This document shows positions 9,311-18,163 of a stretch of 46,229 bases of DNA, piece after piece. Location of the stretch: assembly GCA_945907045.1 (NCBI GenBank), contig CAMDSH010000027.1:1-46229 (forward strand), read 5' to 3'. The stretch comes from Rhizobium sp. Q54 (GTDB lineage Bacteria; Pseudomonadota; Alphaproteobacteria; Rhizobiales; Xanthobacteraceae). The translations under genes were made by a program, and so were the position numbers. Position 1 is the first letter of the stretch, and each line of letters begins with the position of its first letter. The notes under the pieces are model-generated. The model had not been told where the DNA came from. It did no database searches and saw nothing but the letters and a program-made list of their open reading frames with translations.

Positions 9311-11050
9311 TCAGAGCTTGTAGGCTGTGCGGAATCCGCCCCAGTGTTTCCCGTGCACGCGGATAGGTGCGTCGATCTCGGTCATCATGATCGTGACGCC
9401 GGTGCCCATGTCGCGTGGATAATTCTGGATCAAATAGGCGCGGGAATTACGTCCGGCGGCGAGCCCGGCGCGGTCATCGAAGATACGTCTGTTACGGCTG
9501 TGCGCGGTGTTCCAGGCGATGTTTCCGGGTTGTTGCGGCCTGGAATACTTCGCATTATGCACCGGCAGATAGGCGTTACGATCGATGCAAGCGCAGAAAA
9601 TCATGCGCGGATCGCTCTCCAGCAACGGCTCCTGAATCGCGGGAAGAACCGTATCAAGCCATTCCACTGACAGCGTTTTATGCTGCAGCGGATCGGTACC
9701 CTCGATCGGAATGTAGTTGTTATCGAAGAGCTGATCGTGAGTGATTGTTCCACGTGAAACAGCTGTTTCGAACAGCACCGAAATTCGTCCCGCCGTTTCA
9801 ATCGCCCGCTTGATGAACTCGTTGTGCTCGGTGCGGATGGCTTCGATTTTGTTCTGCAGGGCTGTCTGGATGGACGCGGGCAGTTCGACAAATTCGAGAT
9901 GCAGGCCCAGCTGCGAGAGCCTGACCACGCGCACACGGCAGTGACCGATGTCCGCGATTTCGGCCCTCACGACACTGCCAATAACCAGCCCTTTGGCGTC
10001 TTCCGCCCGCATCAGGACCCCGCCTTCGGATAGATCGGCGGTATAGCCGCGGACCTCTCCCGTTGGGCTTTGCAGGGTGATGGCGAGCTCACAGGGCAGG
10101 CGTTCGTAGCGGCGGCGGTCTCCCAGCTGGGTTTGCCGCAGGAAGATCACGCAGCGGGTTTTCAGCTTCTCTGCCAGCAAGGCCACATCCTTGCCGGACT
10201 GATCGACGCTGGCGCCATGCTCGGTGGCCCCTATGGCGGCCTGCTCGATTTCGCTGGCGCCATCGGCCACCGTGGCCACGAAATTCGATGTGTCGGTCGC
10301 GTTGCGCGAGAGGTCGCTGGTGGTCGCGGCCTGCTGATCCACGGCCCCAGCAACAGCGCTAAACAGCGGCCTGATGGTGTCGATCACCTCGGCGATGCGA
10401 TGCACGGCGGTTATGGAAGCCCCCGCATCCCGCTGCAGAAGATCAATCTTGCGTTTGATCTGCTCGGTGGCCTGTTGGGTCTGCACGGACAGCGCCTTGA
10501 CCTCCGAAGCGACCACCGCAAAGCCCCGGCCGGCGGCGCCCGCACGGGCCGCTTCGATGGTGGCATTAAGGGCCAATAGATTCGTTTGCCGGGCAATTGA
10601 GGCGATCAGATTGACCACATCGCCGATATCCGAGGACGATGCCCGCAAGCCATCCACGCTTTGCGTGGCGGCTGAAGTGGCATCGCCGGCTTCCTTGGCG
10701 AGTGCATCCGCCTCCCGCACCCGGCGCCCTATTTCGCCTGATGACTGGGCTAATTCCTCGGTTGCCTGGGCGAATTGCTGGGTATCCAGCTTGGCGTCGT
10801 GGGACATCCCCGCCAGTGTTTCGGCGCGCGCCCGGATGGCATCCAGCGCCTGCGAAGAAAACTGCGTCCCCAGCCGCACCACGTCGGCGGCACTGCCGAC
10901 ATCGCGGATCATGGCGCTCAGATCGAGCTCCAGTAGGTCGATGCTTTCGCGAATGACCGAGATATCGCCCGTCGCCAAAGCAGACGGTTTCTCACCCCGC
11001 GTTTCGGCGGCGGGTGCCGCATTCGTTGGCAGAGGCTGGCTTGCCGTCAT
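9311..11050 (-). CDS. Soluble chemoreceptor with MCP, PilZ and C-terminal sensory-type domains
   Basis: A 579-residue protein with no transmembrane segment or signal peptide, so probably cytosolic. Residues about 60-300 form an MCP signalling coiled coil; the kinase-contact tip is [20 protein letters not shown] (152-171). A PilZ domain follows (about 310-392) with both c-di-GMP motifs intact: RRRYER near 312 and DLSEGG at 339-344. The C-terminal 180 residues contain ACIDRNAYLPVHNAKYSRPQ, RNRRIFDDRAGL and RDMGTG...GKHWGGFRTAYK, a conserved module found at the end of many alphaproteobacterial receptors and likely sensory. No che gene is in the window. The gene is unusual in sitting between mnmE and mnmG and in carrying one parS site inside it and another just upstream. 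The start has no strong ribosome site. Confidence 0.88.
   Translation of the reverse strand: MTASQPLPTNAAPAAETRGEKPSALATGDISVIRESIDLLELDLSAMIRDVGSAADVVRLGTQFSSQALDAIRARAETLAGMSHDAKLDTQQFAQATEELAQSSGEIGRRVREADALAKEAGDATSAATQSVDGLRASSSDIGDVVNLIASIARQTNLLALNATIEAARAGAAGRGFAVVASEVKALSVQTQQATEQIKRKIDLLQRDAGASITAVHRIAEVIDTIRPLFSAVAGAVDQQAATTSDLSRNATDTSNFVATVADGASEIEQAAIGATEHGASVDQSGKDVALLAEKLKTRCVIFLRQTQLGDRRRYERLPCELAITLQSPTGEVRGYTADLSEGGVLMRAEDAKGLVIGSVVRAEIADIGHCRVRVVRLSQLGLHLEFVELPASIQTALQNKIEAIRTEHNEFIKRAIETAGRISVLFETAVSRGTITHDQLFDNNYIPIEGTDPLQHKTLSVEWLDTVLPAIQEPLLESDPRMIFCACIDRNAYLPVHNAKYSRPQQPGNIAWNTAHSRNRRIFDDRAGLAAGRNSRAYLIQNYPRDMGTGVTIMMTEIDAPIRVHGKHWGGFRTAYKL
9746..9761. promoter_or_regulatory. 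parS: parS site 2, inside chemoreceptor gene
   Basis: TGTTCCACGTGAAACA, an exact match to the bacterial ParB consensus TGTTNCACGTGAAACA; it differs from the perfect palindrome at one base. It lies within codons 430-435 of the chemoreceptor gene (read there as AVSRGT). It is about 3 kb from parA and 8.2 kb from the candidate origin. Confidence 0.9.
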
Positions 11051-11233
11051 GACAACCCGAAAAGAGCCGTGGGAGGCCCTGGCAGTATTTTTAGCAACCT
11101 GATCCCGGAGTATTCAGGTAGTGCCGATGTTCTGCTCACGCGGTAAATGGCGAGTTAAAATCGGCACGGCTTAAGACTAAGTTCCAATGCCTTATGTGCT
11201 TGTTTCACGTGAAACAAATTGTCGCGGCAACCT
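11051..11233. other. Intergenic region between mnmE and the chemoreceptor gene
   Basis: Contains the 3' flank of mnmE and the presumed promoter and leader of the chemoreceptor gene (both genes read on the minus strand), with parS site 1 inside. No convincing intrinsic terminator follows mnmE. I do not see a clear sigma-70 promoter by eye. Confidence 0.5.
11201..11216. promoter_or_regulatory. parS: parS site 1, perfect palindrome
   Basis: TGTTTCACGTGAAACA, the perfect 16-bp palindrome of the parS consensus; one more base pair each side extends it to 18 bp (11200-11217). It lies between mnmE and the chemoreceptor gene, 1.45 kb from parS site 2 and about 6.7 kb from the candidate oriC. ParB encoded at 4855-5730 is the expected ligand. 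Because it lies in the chemoreceptor leader, ParB loading may also affect that gene's expression (inference). Confidence 0.96.
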
Positions 11234-12634
11234 TTATTTGCCGATGCAAAAATCCCGGAAGATCACGTCTAGGATATCTTCAACATCGACACGTCCAGTG
11301 AGCTTGCCGAGGGCCGTGGCAGCGCTGCGCAGTTCTTCAGCCAGGATGTCCTCGCGGCCGCCGTTTTCCTCGTCCAGCGCCCTGCCCAAGGCAGCGTGAG
11401 CATTCTGCAAGACGCGCCGATGCCGCTCTCGGGTGAGCAACGCCGGCTCGCCACCACCAAGATAATTCTCGGCGTGCTGACTTAGCGCCTTGAGCAAATT
11501 TTCCAGACCGGTGCCTTTAGCTGCCGAAACGTCGAAAAACTTATCCACAGATTTGAACTTGGGTTCATTTTTAATGAACAATGATTCATTCTTTTGTGGA
11601 TATTCATTCTTATTGCTTGCCAAGTCATTTTGGCCGCCCAGGTCGATTTTGTTGCGCACAGTCCAGACGGTCTGCTTTTCACCGTCCGCAGCAACTCGAA
11701 CAGACGGCGCGCTCGCATCGACCACCCACAAAACCAGATCCGCTTCCGCCGCCCGCACCTTCGCCCGCGCGACGCCTTCGCGCTCCACCGGATCGTCGGT
11801 CTCGCGGATGCCGGCGGTATCGACAAGCGTGACCGGATAGCCGTCGAGATCGAGATGCACCTCGATGATGTCACGCGTGGTGCCAGCGAACGGCGAAACG
11901 ATCGCCGCCTCACGCCGCGCGAGCCGGTTGAGCAAAGTGGACTTTCCGGCATTCGGCGGTCCGGCGATGGCAACGACAAGACCCTCGCGCAACCGCTCGC
12001 CGCGCCCTGCATCCGCGAGCGCCTGACCGATTTCGGCGTGCAAGCTTTTCGCGGTGGCAAGCGCCGGTCCGAGCAAATCCTCCGGCACATCGGCCTCGTC
12101 TGAAAAATCGATGCGCGCCTCGACCAATGCCAGCGCACCGATCAGCCTGGCGCGCCAGCTTTCCGAACGCTCGCCGAGCAGGCCCTTGAGCTGGCGGAAC
12201 GCCTGCCGCCGCTGCGCCTGCGTTTCCGCCGCGATTAGATCGGCGAGGCCTTCCACGGCGGTGAGATCGAGCTTGCCGTTCTCAAAGGCGCGGCGGGTGA
12301 ATTCGCCGGCTTCCGCCGGGCGCAAGCCTTCGATCTTGCCCAGTGCCGCCAGTACGCCGGCGATCACCGCGCGCCCGCCGTGCAATTGCAACTCGGCAAC
12401 ATCCTCGCCGGTTTCGCTATGCGGCGCTGGAAACCACAGCGCCAATGCCTCATCGATGATGTCGTTTTCGGCGCCGCGAATCCGAGCCAGCGCCGCCTCG
12501 CGCGGCTTCGGAATTCGGCCCGCCAATACCTCCAGTGCCGCACCCGCGCGCGGGCCGGAAATCCGCACCACCGCGATGGCGGCTGGCGGGCGTCCGGAGG
12601 AAAGCGCGAAGATGGTGTCACCCACTAATGGCAT
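11234..12634 (-). CDS. mnmE: tRNA-modifying GTPase MnmE
   Basis: GTPase partner of MnmG in U34 tRNA modification. The N-terminal tetrahydrofolate-binding domain starts [22 protein letters not shown]. The G domain shows G1 [14 protein letters not shown] (225-238), the GTTRD loop (251-255), G3 [11 protein letters not shown] (271-281) and G4 NKID (328-331). The C-terminal DFCIGK carries the essential Cys of the family. Between G4 and the G5-like VSAAKGTG lies an abnormally long Lys/Asn-rich stretch (about residues 335-367) encoded by DNA of roughly 30% G+C (11534-11632), unlike the rest of the gene. The frame is preserved, so the enzyme is probably active. It is divergent from the YyaL gene. Confidence 0.96.
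   Translation of the reverse strand: MPLVGDTIFALSSGRPPAAIAVVRISGPRAGAALEVLAGRIPKPREAALARIRGAENDIIDEALALWFPAPHSETGEDVAELQLHGGRAVIAGVLAALGKIEGLRPAEAGEFTRRAFENGKLDLTAVEGLADLIAAETQAQRRQAFRQLKGLLGERSESWRARLIGALALVEARIDFSDEADVPEDLLGPALATAKSLHAEIGQALADAGRGERLREGLVVAIAGPPNAGKSTLLNRLARREAAIVSPFAGTTRDIIEVHLDLDGYPVTLVDTAGIRETDDPVEREGVARAKVRAAEADLVLWVVDASAPSVRVAADGEKQTVWTVRNKIDLGGQNDLASNKNEYPQKNESLFIKNEPKFKSVDKFFDVSAAKGTGLENLLKALSQHAENYLGGGEPALLTRERHRRVLQNAHAALGRALDEENGGREDILAEELRSAATALGKLTGRVDVEDILDVIFRDFCIGK
11541..11603. other. DnaA-box pair and hairpins in AT-rich mnmE insertion
   Basis: A perfect DnaA box TTATCCACA is at 11541-11549. A one-mismatch box in the opposite orientation (TGTGGATAT) is at 11595-11603. 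Between them lie a 7-bp stem hairpin GTTCATT-TTT-AATGAAC (11563-11579) and the palindrome AATGATTCATT (11580-11590). The segment is coding DNA in mnmE. DnaA binding is an inference from the motifs. Confidence 0.5.
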
Positions 12635-12692
12635 GCTTTATTTGTCACCGTCGGGCCTGCCCCGGCAACCGGTATGAAGGTCACGGCCACGC

Positions 12693-14735
12693 ATGGCATC
12701 GCCCGCAAACACCACGCACAAAAATCGTCTCGCGGGCGAAACCTCACCCTATCTGCTTCAGCACCAGCACAATCCGGTGGACTGGTGGCCGTGGGGGCCG
12801 GACGCGCTCTACGAAGCCGTGCAGACCAAAAAACCGATTTTGCTCTCGGTCGGTTACGCCGCCTGTCACTGGTGCCACGTGATGGCGCACGAGAGTTTCG
12901 AGGACGAAGCGACGGCGGCGCTGATGAACGAGCTGTTCGTTAACATCAAAGTGGACCGCGAGGAGCGGCCCGATATCGACCAGATTTATATGTCGGCGCT
13001 GCATCACTTAGGCGAGCAAGGCGGCTGGCCGCTGACCATGTTTCTCACCTCCGCGGGCGAGCCCGTGTGGGGCGGCACTTACTTTCCAACACCCGCACGT
13101 TTCGGCCGGCCTGCTTTCGCCGACGTGCTGCGCGAGATGGCGCGGCTGTTCCGCGAGGAGCCCGACAAGATCGCGCAAAACCGCGCCGCGCTGCTCGCGC
13201 GTCTCGCCGAACGGGCGCAGTCATCGGGCAAGGTCAACATCGGCAGCAGGGAACTCGACGGCTACGCGCGCCAGGTCGGCAATATGTTCGACGGCGTGCA
13301 CGGCGGCTTGCGCGGCGCGCCGAAATTTCCGCAGCCGGCGATTCTTGAGATGCTTTGGCGCGCGGGACAACGAAGTGGCGATGCCCGCTTTTTCGAGACA
13401 GTGGAATTGGCACTGGATCGGATGTGCGAGGGTGGCATCTACGATCACCTCGGCGGCGGGTTTTCGCGCTATTCGGTGGACGAACGCTGGCTGGTGCCGC
13501 ATTTCGAAAAGATGCTCTACGACAATGCGCAACTGCTCGAGCTGCTAGCATTGGCGTGGCAGCGCTCCGGCAACGAGCTTTTCCGCACTCGCTCGCGCGA
13601 AACGGTGGAATGGCTTGCCCGTGAGATGACGACGAAAGACGGCGCGTTCTCGGCGTCGCTGGATGCCGACTCGGAAGGCGAAGAGGGCAAGTTCTACGTC
13701 TGGTCGCTGGCCGAAATCGAAAGCGTGCTGGGTAAAGGCGACGCGGACTTTTTCGCCCGCCATTACGACGTGAGCGCGGAAGGCAATTTCGAAGGCCACA
13801 ACATTCTCAACCGGCTCGCGCGCGTGGAGCGCAGCCCGGAGGACGAGACGCGGCTTGCCGCCTTGCGCGCCAAGCTTCTGACAAAGCGAGAGGGGCGCGT
13901 GCGCCCCGGCCTCGACGACAAGGTGCTTGCCGACTGGAACGGACTGATGATCGCATCCCTGGTCAACGCCGGGATCGTCTTCGATGAGCCGTCATGGCTG
14001 GACATGGCCTCTCGCGCGTTCGAGTTCATCGCCAAGGCGATGACGAAAGAAGATCGTCTTGGACATTCCTATCGCGAAGGGCGGCTGCTGTTTCCGGGAC
14101 TGGCTTCCGACTTCGCCGCCATGACCCGCGCCGCGCTGGCGCTGAATGAGGCGACCGGTGATGCCAAATTTCTCGACACTGCATTGAGCTGGCAGCGCGC
14201 ACTCGACCGGCACTACACGAAAGAAGAGAACGGCGGCTATTTCCTCACCGCCGACGATGCCGAGGGGCTGGTGCTGCGCCCGCACGCCACCACCGACGAC
14301 GCCACGCCCAATCACAACGCAGTGGCAGCGCAGAATCTGGTACGGCTAACGTTGCTCGCCGGCGACGACAAATGGCGCACGCAGGCGGAGCGGCTGTTCG
14401 ACGGCGTGCTCGCGGGGGCATCGCAAAATATGTTCGGCCATGTGGCGCTGCTCAACGCGCTCGACCTTCACCTGCGCGGCACGGAGATCGTTCTCGCGGG
14501 ACGCAACAACGATGCTTTCGTGCAGGCTGCGCTGAAAATTTCGTTCAACGAACGAATCGTGCTGCGCGCGCCGTCGGCAAAGGCTTTGCCGCCTTCGCAC
14601 CCGGCGCAGGCCAAAATCGCGGCCACGACCGAGACGGCGGCTTTCATCTGCATCGGGCAGACGTGTTCGCTGCCGGTGACGAACGCCGGCGATATAGCCG
14701 GGGCAGTGGCGAAGATGCGCGGTCCCGCCGGATAA
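12693..14735 (+). CDS. Thioredoxin-domain protein, YyaL/DUF255 family
   Basis: A 680-residue member of the family that includes B. subtilis YyaL and mammalian SPATA20. The N-terminal thioredoxin-like domain (about 1-165) has [20 protein letters not shown] and a CxxC-type site at C58-H-W-C61 in [16 protein letters not shown]. It is followed by the [12 protein letters not shown] and [10 protein letters not shown] motifs. The remaining 500 residues form an (alpha/alpha) toroid resembling N-acylglucosamine 2-epimerases ([44 protein letters not shown]). The biochemical role is not established. It is transcribed away from mnmE and ends at the terminator shared with rho. Confidence 0.93.
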   Translation: MASPANTTHKNRLAGETSPYLLQHQHNPVDWWPWGPDALYEAVQTKKPILLSVGYAACHWCHVMAHESFEDEATAALMNELFVNIKVDREERPDIDQIYMSALHHLGEQGGWPLTMFLTSAGEPVWGGTYFPTPARFGRPAFADVLREMARLFREEPDKIAQNRAALLARLAERAQSSGKVNIGSRELDGYARQVGNMFDGVHGGLRGAPKFPQPAILEMLWRAGQRSGDARFFETVELALDRMCEGGIYDHLGGGFSRYSVDERWLVPHFEKMLYDNAQLLELLALAWQRSGNELFRTRSRETVEWLAREMTTKDGAFSASLDADSEGEEGKFYVWSLAEIESVLGKGDADFFARHYDVSAEGNFEGHNILNRLARVERSPEDETRLAALRAKLLTKREGRVRPGLDDKVLADWNGLMIASLVNAGIVFDEPSWLDMASRAFEFIAKAMTKEDRLGHSYREGRLLFPGLASDFAAMTRAALALNEATGDAKFLDTALSWQRALDRHYTKEENGGYFLTADDAEGLVLRPHATTDDATPNHNAVAAQNLVRLTLLAGDDKWRTQAERLFDGVLAGASQNMFGHVALLNALDLHLRGTEIVLAGRNNDAFVQAALKISFNERIVLRAPSAKALPPSHPAQAKIAATTETAAFICIGQTCSLPVTNAGDIAGAVAKMRGPAG

Positions 14736-14741
14736 AAGAAA

Positions 14742-14766
14742 AAGGCCGGGCTTTTGGCCCGGCCTT
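14742..14766 (-). terminator. Intrinsic terminator between YyaL gene and rho
   Basis: Perfect 10-bp stem AAGGCCGGGC / GCCCGGCCTT with a 5-base loop. On the minus strand it is followed by a long pyrimidine tract (CTTTTTCTTTTAT), so it is a strong terminator for rho. It also ends the convergent YyaL transcript, with a weaker tail. Confidence 0.88.
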
Positions 14767-14789
14767 CGTTCCTTGGACGTTTCCTCGCG

Positions 14790-16055
14790 TCAGGTATTCA
14801 TCGACTCGAAGAACTCCGCATTGGTTTTTGTGTTGCGGAGCTTGTCGAGCAGGAAGTCGATGGCGTCCATCGTGCCCATCGGATTGAGGATGCGGCGCAG
14901 GACGTACATCTTCTTAAGCACCGCAGGATCGGTGAGCAGCTCTTCCTTGCGGGTGCCGGAGCGCGTGATGTCCATCGCCGGGAAGGTGCGCTTGTCGGCC
15001 ACCTTGCGGTCGAGGATGATTTCCGAATTGCCGGTGCCTTTGAACTCTTCGAAGATGACTTCGTCCATTCGGCTGCCGGTGTCGATCAGCGCGGTCGCGA
15101 TGATGGTGAGCGAGCCGCCTTCCTCGATGTTACGCGCAGCGCCGAAGAAGCGTTTCGGCCGTTGCAGCGCGTTGGCATCGACGCCGCCGGTGAGCACCTT
15201 GCCGGAGCTTGGCACCACGGTGTTGTAGGCGCGGCCCAAACGCGTGATCGAATCCAGCAGGATCACGACGTCACGGCCATGTTCGACTAGGCGCTTGGCC
15301 TTTTCGATCACCATTTCAGCAACCGCCACGTGGCGCGAAGCCGGCTCGTCGAAGGTCGAGGAAACGACCTCGCCCTTCACCGAGCGTTGCATGTCGGTGA
15401 CTTCTTCCGGCCGCTCGTCGATCAGAAGCACGATCAAATAGCACTCGGGATGATTGGCGGCGATGGCGTGCGCGATGTTCTGCAGCAGCACGGTCTTGCC
15501 GGTGCGCGGCGGCGAGACGATCAGCGCGCGCTGGCCTTTGCCGATGGGCGCCACGATGTCGATGACGCGCGGCGAGAGATCCTTCCGGGTCGGATCTTCG
15601 TGTTCCATCTTCAGCCGCTCGTCGGGATAAAGCGGCGTCAGGTTGTCGAAGTTGACCTTGTGGCGGACCTTGTCGGGGTCCTCGAAATTGATGGTGTTGA
15701 CCTTGAGCAGCGCGAAATAGCGCTCGCCTTCTTTCGGCGAACGGATGTGGCCGTCAACGGTGTCGCCGGTGCGCAGGCCGAAGCGGCGAATCTGCGAGGG
15801 CGAAACGTAAATGTCGTCGGGGCCGGATAGGTAATTCGATTCCGGCGAGCGCAAAAAGCCGAAGCCGTCGGAGAGCACCTCGACCACGCCTTCGCCGATG
15901 ATGTCGACTTCCTGGGTGGCGAGTTGCTTGAGGATCGCGAACATCAGCTCCTGCTTGCGCATGGTGCTGGCGTTCTCGACCTGATTTTCCTCGGCAAAGG
16001 CAACAAGCTCGGCCGGAGTCTTGGACTTGAGGTCCTGTAGTTTCATTTCCCGCAT
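14790..16055 (-). CDS. rho: Transcription termination factor Rho
   Basis: Hexameric RNA-dependent ATPase that ends transcription at C-rich rut sites. The frame is open to 16109; I choose ATG 16055 because [23 protein letters not shown] is the standard alphaproteobacterial Rho start and an AGGA site lies 9 bases before it (ATG 16046 is the alternative). The N-terminal helix bundle and the cold-shock-type RNA-binding domain ([21 protein letters not shown]) are followed by Walker [17 protein letters not shown] and Walker [17 protein letters not shown]. The Q- and R-loop residues are typical. Length 421 is normal. A long C-rich leader precedes it (see 16056-16313), and an intrinsic terminator follows. 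Confidence 0.97.
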   Translation of the reverse strand: MREMKLQDLKSKTPAELVAFAEENQVENASTMRKQELMFAILKQLATQEVDIIGEGVVEVLSDGFGFLRSPESNYLSGPDDIYVSPSQIRRFGLRTGDTVDGHIRSPKEGERYFALLKVNTINFEDPDKVRHKVNFDNLTPLYPDERLKMEHEDPTRKDLSPRVIDIVAPIGKGQRALIVSPPRTGKTVLLQNIAHAIAANHPECYLIVLLIDERPEEVTDMQRSVKGEVVSSTFDEPASRHVAVAEMVIEKAKRLVEHGRDVVILLDSITRLGRAYNTVVPSSGKVLTGGVDANALQRPKRFFGAARNIEEGGSLTIIATALIDTGSRMDEVIFEEFKGTGNSEIILDRKVADKRTFPAMDITRSGTRKEELLTDPAVLKKMYVLRRILNPMGTMDAIDFLLDKLRNTKTNAEFFESMNT

Positions 16056-16313
16056 ACGGGAGAGTCCTATGGAGATTGACCGGCGGAGTCCGAAAAACGA
16101 GAGACTCACGCGGGTGAAAGAAAGGGAGAGAAAGTCGCAGGTCTTGGGAGGAAGGGAGCTTTAAGGTCCCGGGGCCCGATGCTCGACCGGTCCGAATACT
16201 CGGGACCGGAACGCGTACTGCATCTGCCTGCGTTCGGTGGGAGACACAAACATAAGTAAAATCGCGCTTATTCGCAAGTGCCGCCGCCAGGCTGTGCACT
16301 ACTGCAAGCGCGG
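16056..16313 (-). promoter_or_regulatory. rho leader, C-rich and G-poor
   Basis: The 258-base gap between hemJ and rho. On the rho-sense strand, the 50 bases corresponding to 16111-16160 contain 23 C and only 5 G by hand count, the composition of a Rho utilisation (rut) site. This would allow Rho to terminate its own transcript early, as is known for E. coli rho. I see no other open gene here. Confidence 0.5.
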
Positions 16314-16736
16314 TCAGAACGGCTTGACCACCGCCAGAATGACGATCGCGATCAGCAAAACGGTCACTAGTTCATTGACAATACGATAGAATTTCGTGCT
16401 GCGCGAATTTTTTTCCGCGGCGAAATCCTTAACCCATTGCGCAAAAAGTCCGTGCAGCGTGGACATCGCAACGACGAGCAGCAGCTTGTAGTGCAGCCAG
16501 CCGTTAGCCAGCCAGTCGCCCGACACCGCCAGCCATAAGCCAAACAGCCAAGTGATGACCATCGCCGGCGTCATGATGATGCGCAGCAGCCGGCGCTCCA
16601 TCACCTTAAACGTCTCGGATTGCTTCGAGCCCGGCTCCGCATCGCAATGATAAATGAACAGCCTCGGCAGATAGAGCATGCCGGCCATCCAGGCGATAAC
16701 GGCGACGATGTGGAAGGCTTTCACCCAGAGATACAT
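16314..16736 (-). CDS. hemJ: Protoporphyrinogen IX oxidase HemJ
   Basis: Integral membrane protein of 140 residues (UPF0093/TIGR00701 family) that oxidises protoporphyrinogen IX to protoporphyrin IX in haem synthesis in bacteria lacking HemG and HemY. Four hydrophobic helices are visible. The conserved first helix AFHIVAVIAWMAGMLYLPRL and the FIYH motif with His9 and His30 are present, as are RLLRIIMTPAMVITW and the WLHYKLLLV segment. It lies 11 bases downstream of hemE, so two steps of the same pathway are likely co-transcribed. This pairing near the origin is conserved in Hyphomicrobiales. Confidence 0.92.
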   Translation of the reverse strand: MYLWVKAFHIVAVIAWMAGMLYLPRLFIYHCDAEPGSKQSETFKVMERRLLRIIMTPAMVITWLFGLWLAVSGDWLANGWLHYKLLLVVAMSTLHGLFAQWVKDFAAEKNSRSTKFYRIVNELVTVLLIAIVILAVVKPF

Positions 16737-16747
16737 GCGTTATCCGT

Positions 16748-17773
16748 TTAGTTTCCACGCACACGCTTGAGCATCTGTTCGACATGCGCGATCGGCGTGT
16801 CAGGCAGAATGCCGTGGCCGAGATTGAAGATGAAGGGCTTCGGCGAGAATGCATGCATCACATTGTCCGCCGCGCGGTCGAGCGCCGCGCCGCCCGCGCG
16901 CAAGGCCAGCGGATCGAGATTGCCCTGCACCGGTACGCGGCTCTGGATTTTCTCGCGCGCAAAATCGCGATCAATGCTCCAGTCAAGACTAACGGCATCC
17001 ACGCCCGTGCGTTCCACATAAACGGGAAGACCAAAACCAGCGCCGCGTGGAAAACCGATGATCTTTGCGCCCGGCACCCGCGCACGTACCCCCGCGACAA
17101 TCTTTTGCGTCGGCGCGATGCACCAGCGTTCGAATTCGTCAGCCGGCAGCACGCCCGCCCATGTATCGAAAATCTGCACGGCCTCAACGCCGGCTTCAAA
17201 TTGCCCAACCAGATAGGTCACCGACGCCTCGACCAGAATGTCGATCATCTGCGCGAAGGCTTCCGGCTGCTGATAGGCAAACAGCCGCGCCGGCGCCTGG
17301 TCGGTCGTGCCATGCCCCGCCACCATGTAGGTAGCGACCGTCCATGGCGCGCCACAAAATCCGATCAGCGTTGTGTTCGCAGGCAACGCTGCTTTCACCA
17401 GCCGTACGGTTTCATAAATTGGTGCGAGCACGCTCCCGTCGGCAACTTTTTTCAATTTCCCGACTGCTAGCGCATCCTTGAGCGGATCGAGACGCGGACC
17501 TTCACCTTCGACAAACGTCACCGTGCGCCCGAGCGCATGCGGGATCACCAGAATGTCGGAAAACAAAATAGCAGCATCGAAACCGAAACGCCTGACCGGC
17601 TGCAAGGTGACTTCCGCCGCCAGTTCCGGCGTGAAACATAATTTGAGAAAGCTTCCCGCTTTCTCCCGCACCGCACGATATTCCGGCAGATAACGTCCGG
17701 CCTGACGCATCATCCAGACCGGCGGAACGGTTTGCCGGTGGCCATTCAGAACTTCAAGAACCGACTTCTTCAC
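16748..17773 (-). CDS. hemE: Uroporphyrinogen decarboxylase
   Basis: Converts uroporphyrinogen III to coproporphyrinogen III in haem synthesis. Family signatures include [20 protein letters not shown] near the N-terminus, [20 protein letters not shown] with the catalytic Asp, [17 protein letters not shown], and a C-terminal [18 protein letters not shown]. Length 341 is normal. The start is GTG, with only a weak ribosome site. The gene points away from the adjacent 390-bp gap. hemE as the flank of that gap is a marker for the alphaproteobacterial chromosome origin. Confidence 0.97.
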   Translation of the reverse strand: MKKSVLEVLNGHRQTVPPVWMMRQAGRYLPEYRAVREKAGSFLKLCFTPELAAEVTLQPVRRFGFDAAILFSDILVIPHALGRTVTFVEGEGPRLDPLKDALAVGKLKKVADGSVLAPIYETVRLVKAALPANTTLIGFCGAPWTVATYMVAGHGTTDQAPARLFAYQQPEAFAQMIDILVEASVTYLVGQFEAGVEAVQIFDTWAGVLPADEFERWCIAPTQKIVAGVRARVPGAKIIGFPRGAGFGLPVYVERTGVDAVSLDWSIDRDFAREKIQSRVPVQGNLDPLALRAGGAALDRAADNVMHAFSPKPFIFNLGHGILPDTPIAHVEQMLKRVRGN

Positions 17774-18163
17774 TGACGTTTCAATCCAGGCTCTTCTACC
17801 AATACTAATCTAATAGACTTTTTGTAGTGTTTATTAGGCGGTTGATTAGACTCATGCTTTTGCATTCACATCTCATCCACCGGACGCGCTGGACTGCCAA
17901 CAGTTTCTCATAAGTTTTGCACGGTCCAAGCCCGCGAGCCGCACATCGGGAAACACCTGTATTTGCTGGCGTAAGATGCCGTTTATCACAGCATTCACAA
18001 GCAGGCTGTCAGTTTTCATGATTGCCACCAGGGCAGGGGCTTTTCTTCGTCCCGCGGGCACGAATGTTGATAGAATTGCATCGCTGGGGACGCGTGGCTT
18101 GCTCCAATTCAAAAGGCACGATTTCCTCCCGCCCTGTCCACACGTTCTCACACACATATCCTG
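17774..18163. other. oriC: Candidate chromosomal replication origin (oriC)
   Basis: A 390-bp gene-free gap between divergent hemE and the PPDK regulator, the position of oriC in Caulobacter and Rickettsia. It has an AT-rich stretch (about 17796-17860) with inverted CTAATC/GATTAG words, a candidate unwinding element. Degenerate DnaA-box-like 9-mers follow: GCATTCACA at 17862-17870 and again at 17991-17999, TCATCCACC at 17873-17881 and CTGTCCACA at 18134-18142. Each departs from TTATNCACA at two positions; no perfect box is present. A GANTC methylation site is at 17849-17853. Genes on both sides run away from the gap, and parS and parAB are within 13 kb. The call rests mainly on synteny. Confidence 0.68.

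Noticed and set aside
11150..11180. TTAA...TTAA as a CtrA site upstream of the chemoreceptor
   Set aside because: The spacing is 12 bases, not the 7 of the CtrA consensus.
12876..12884. CACGTG core in the YyaL-family gene as a parS site
   Set aside because: The bases on both sides of the core do not match TGTTN or AAACA; the same holds for CACGTG at about 15330, 30205 and 31955.
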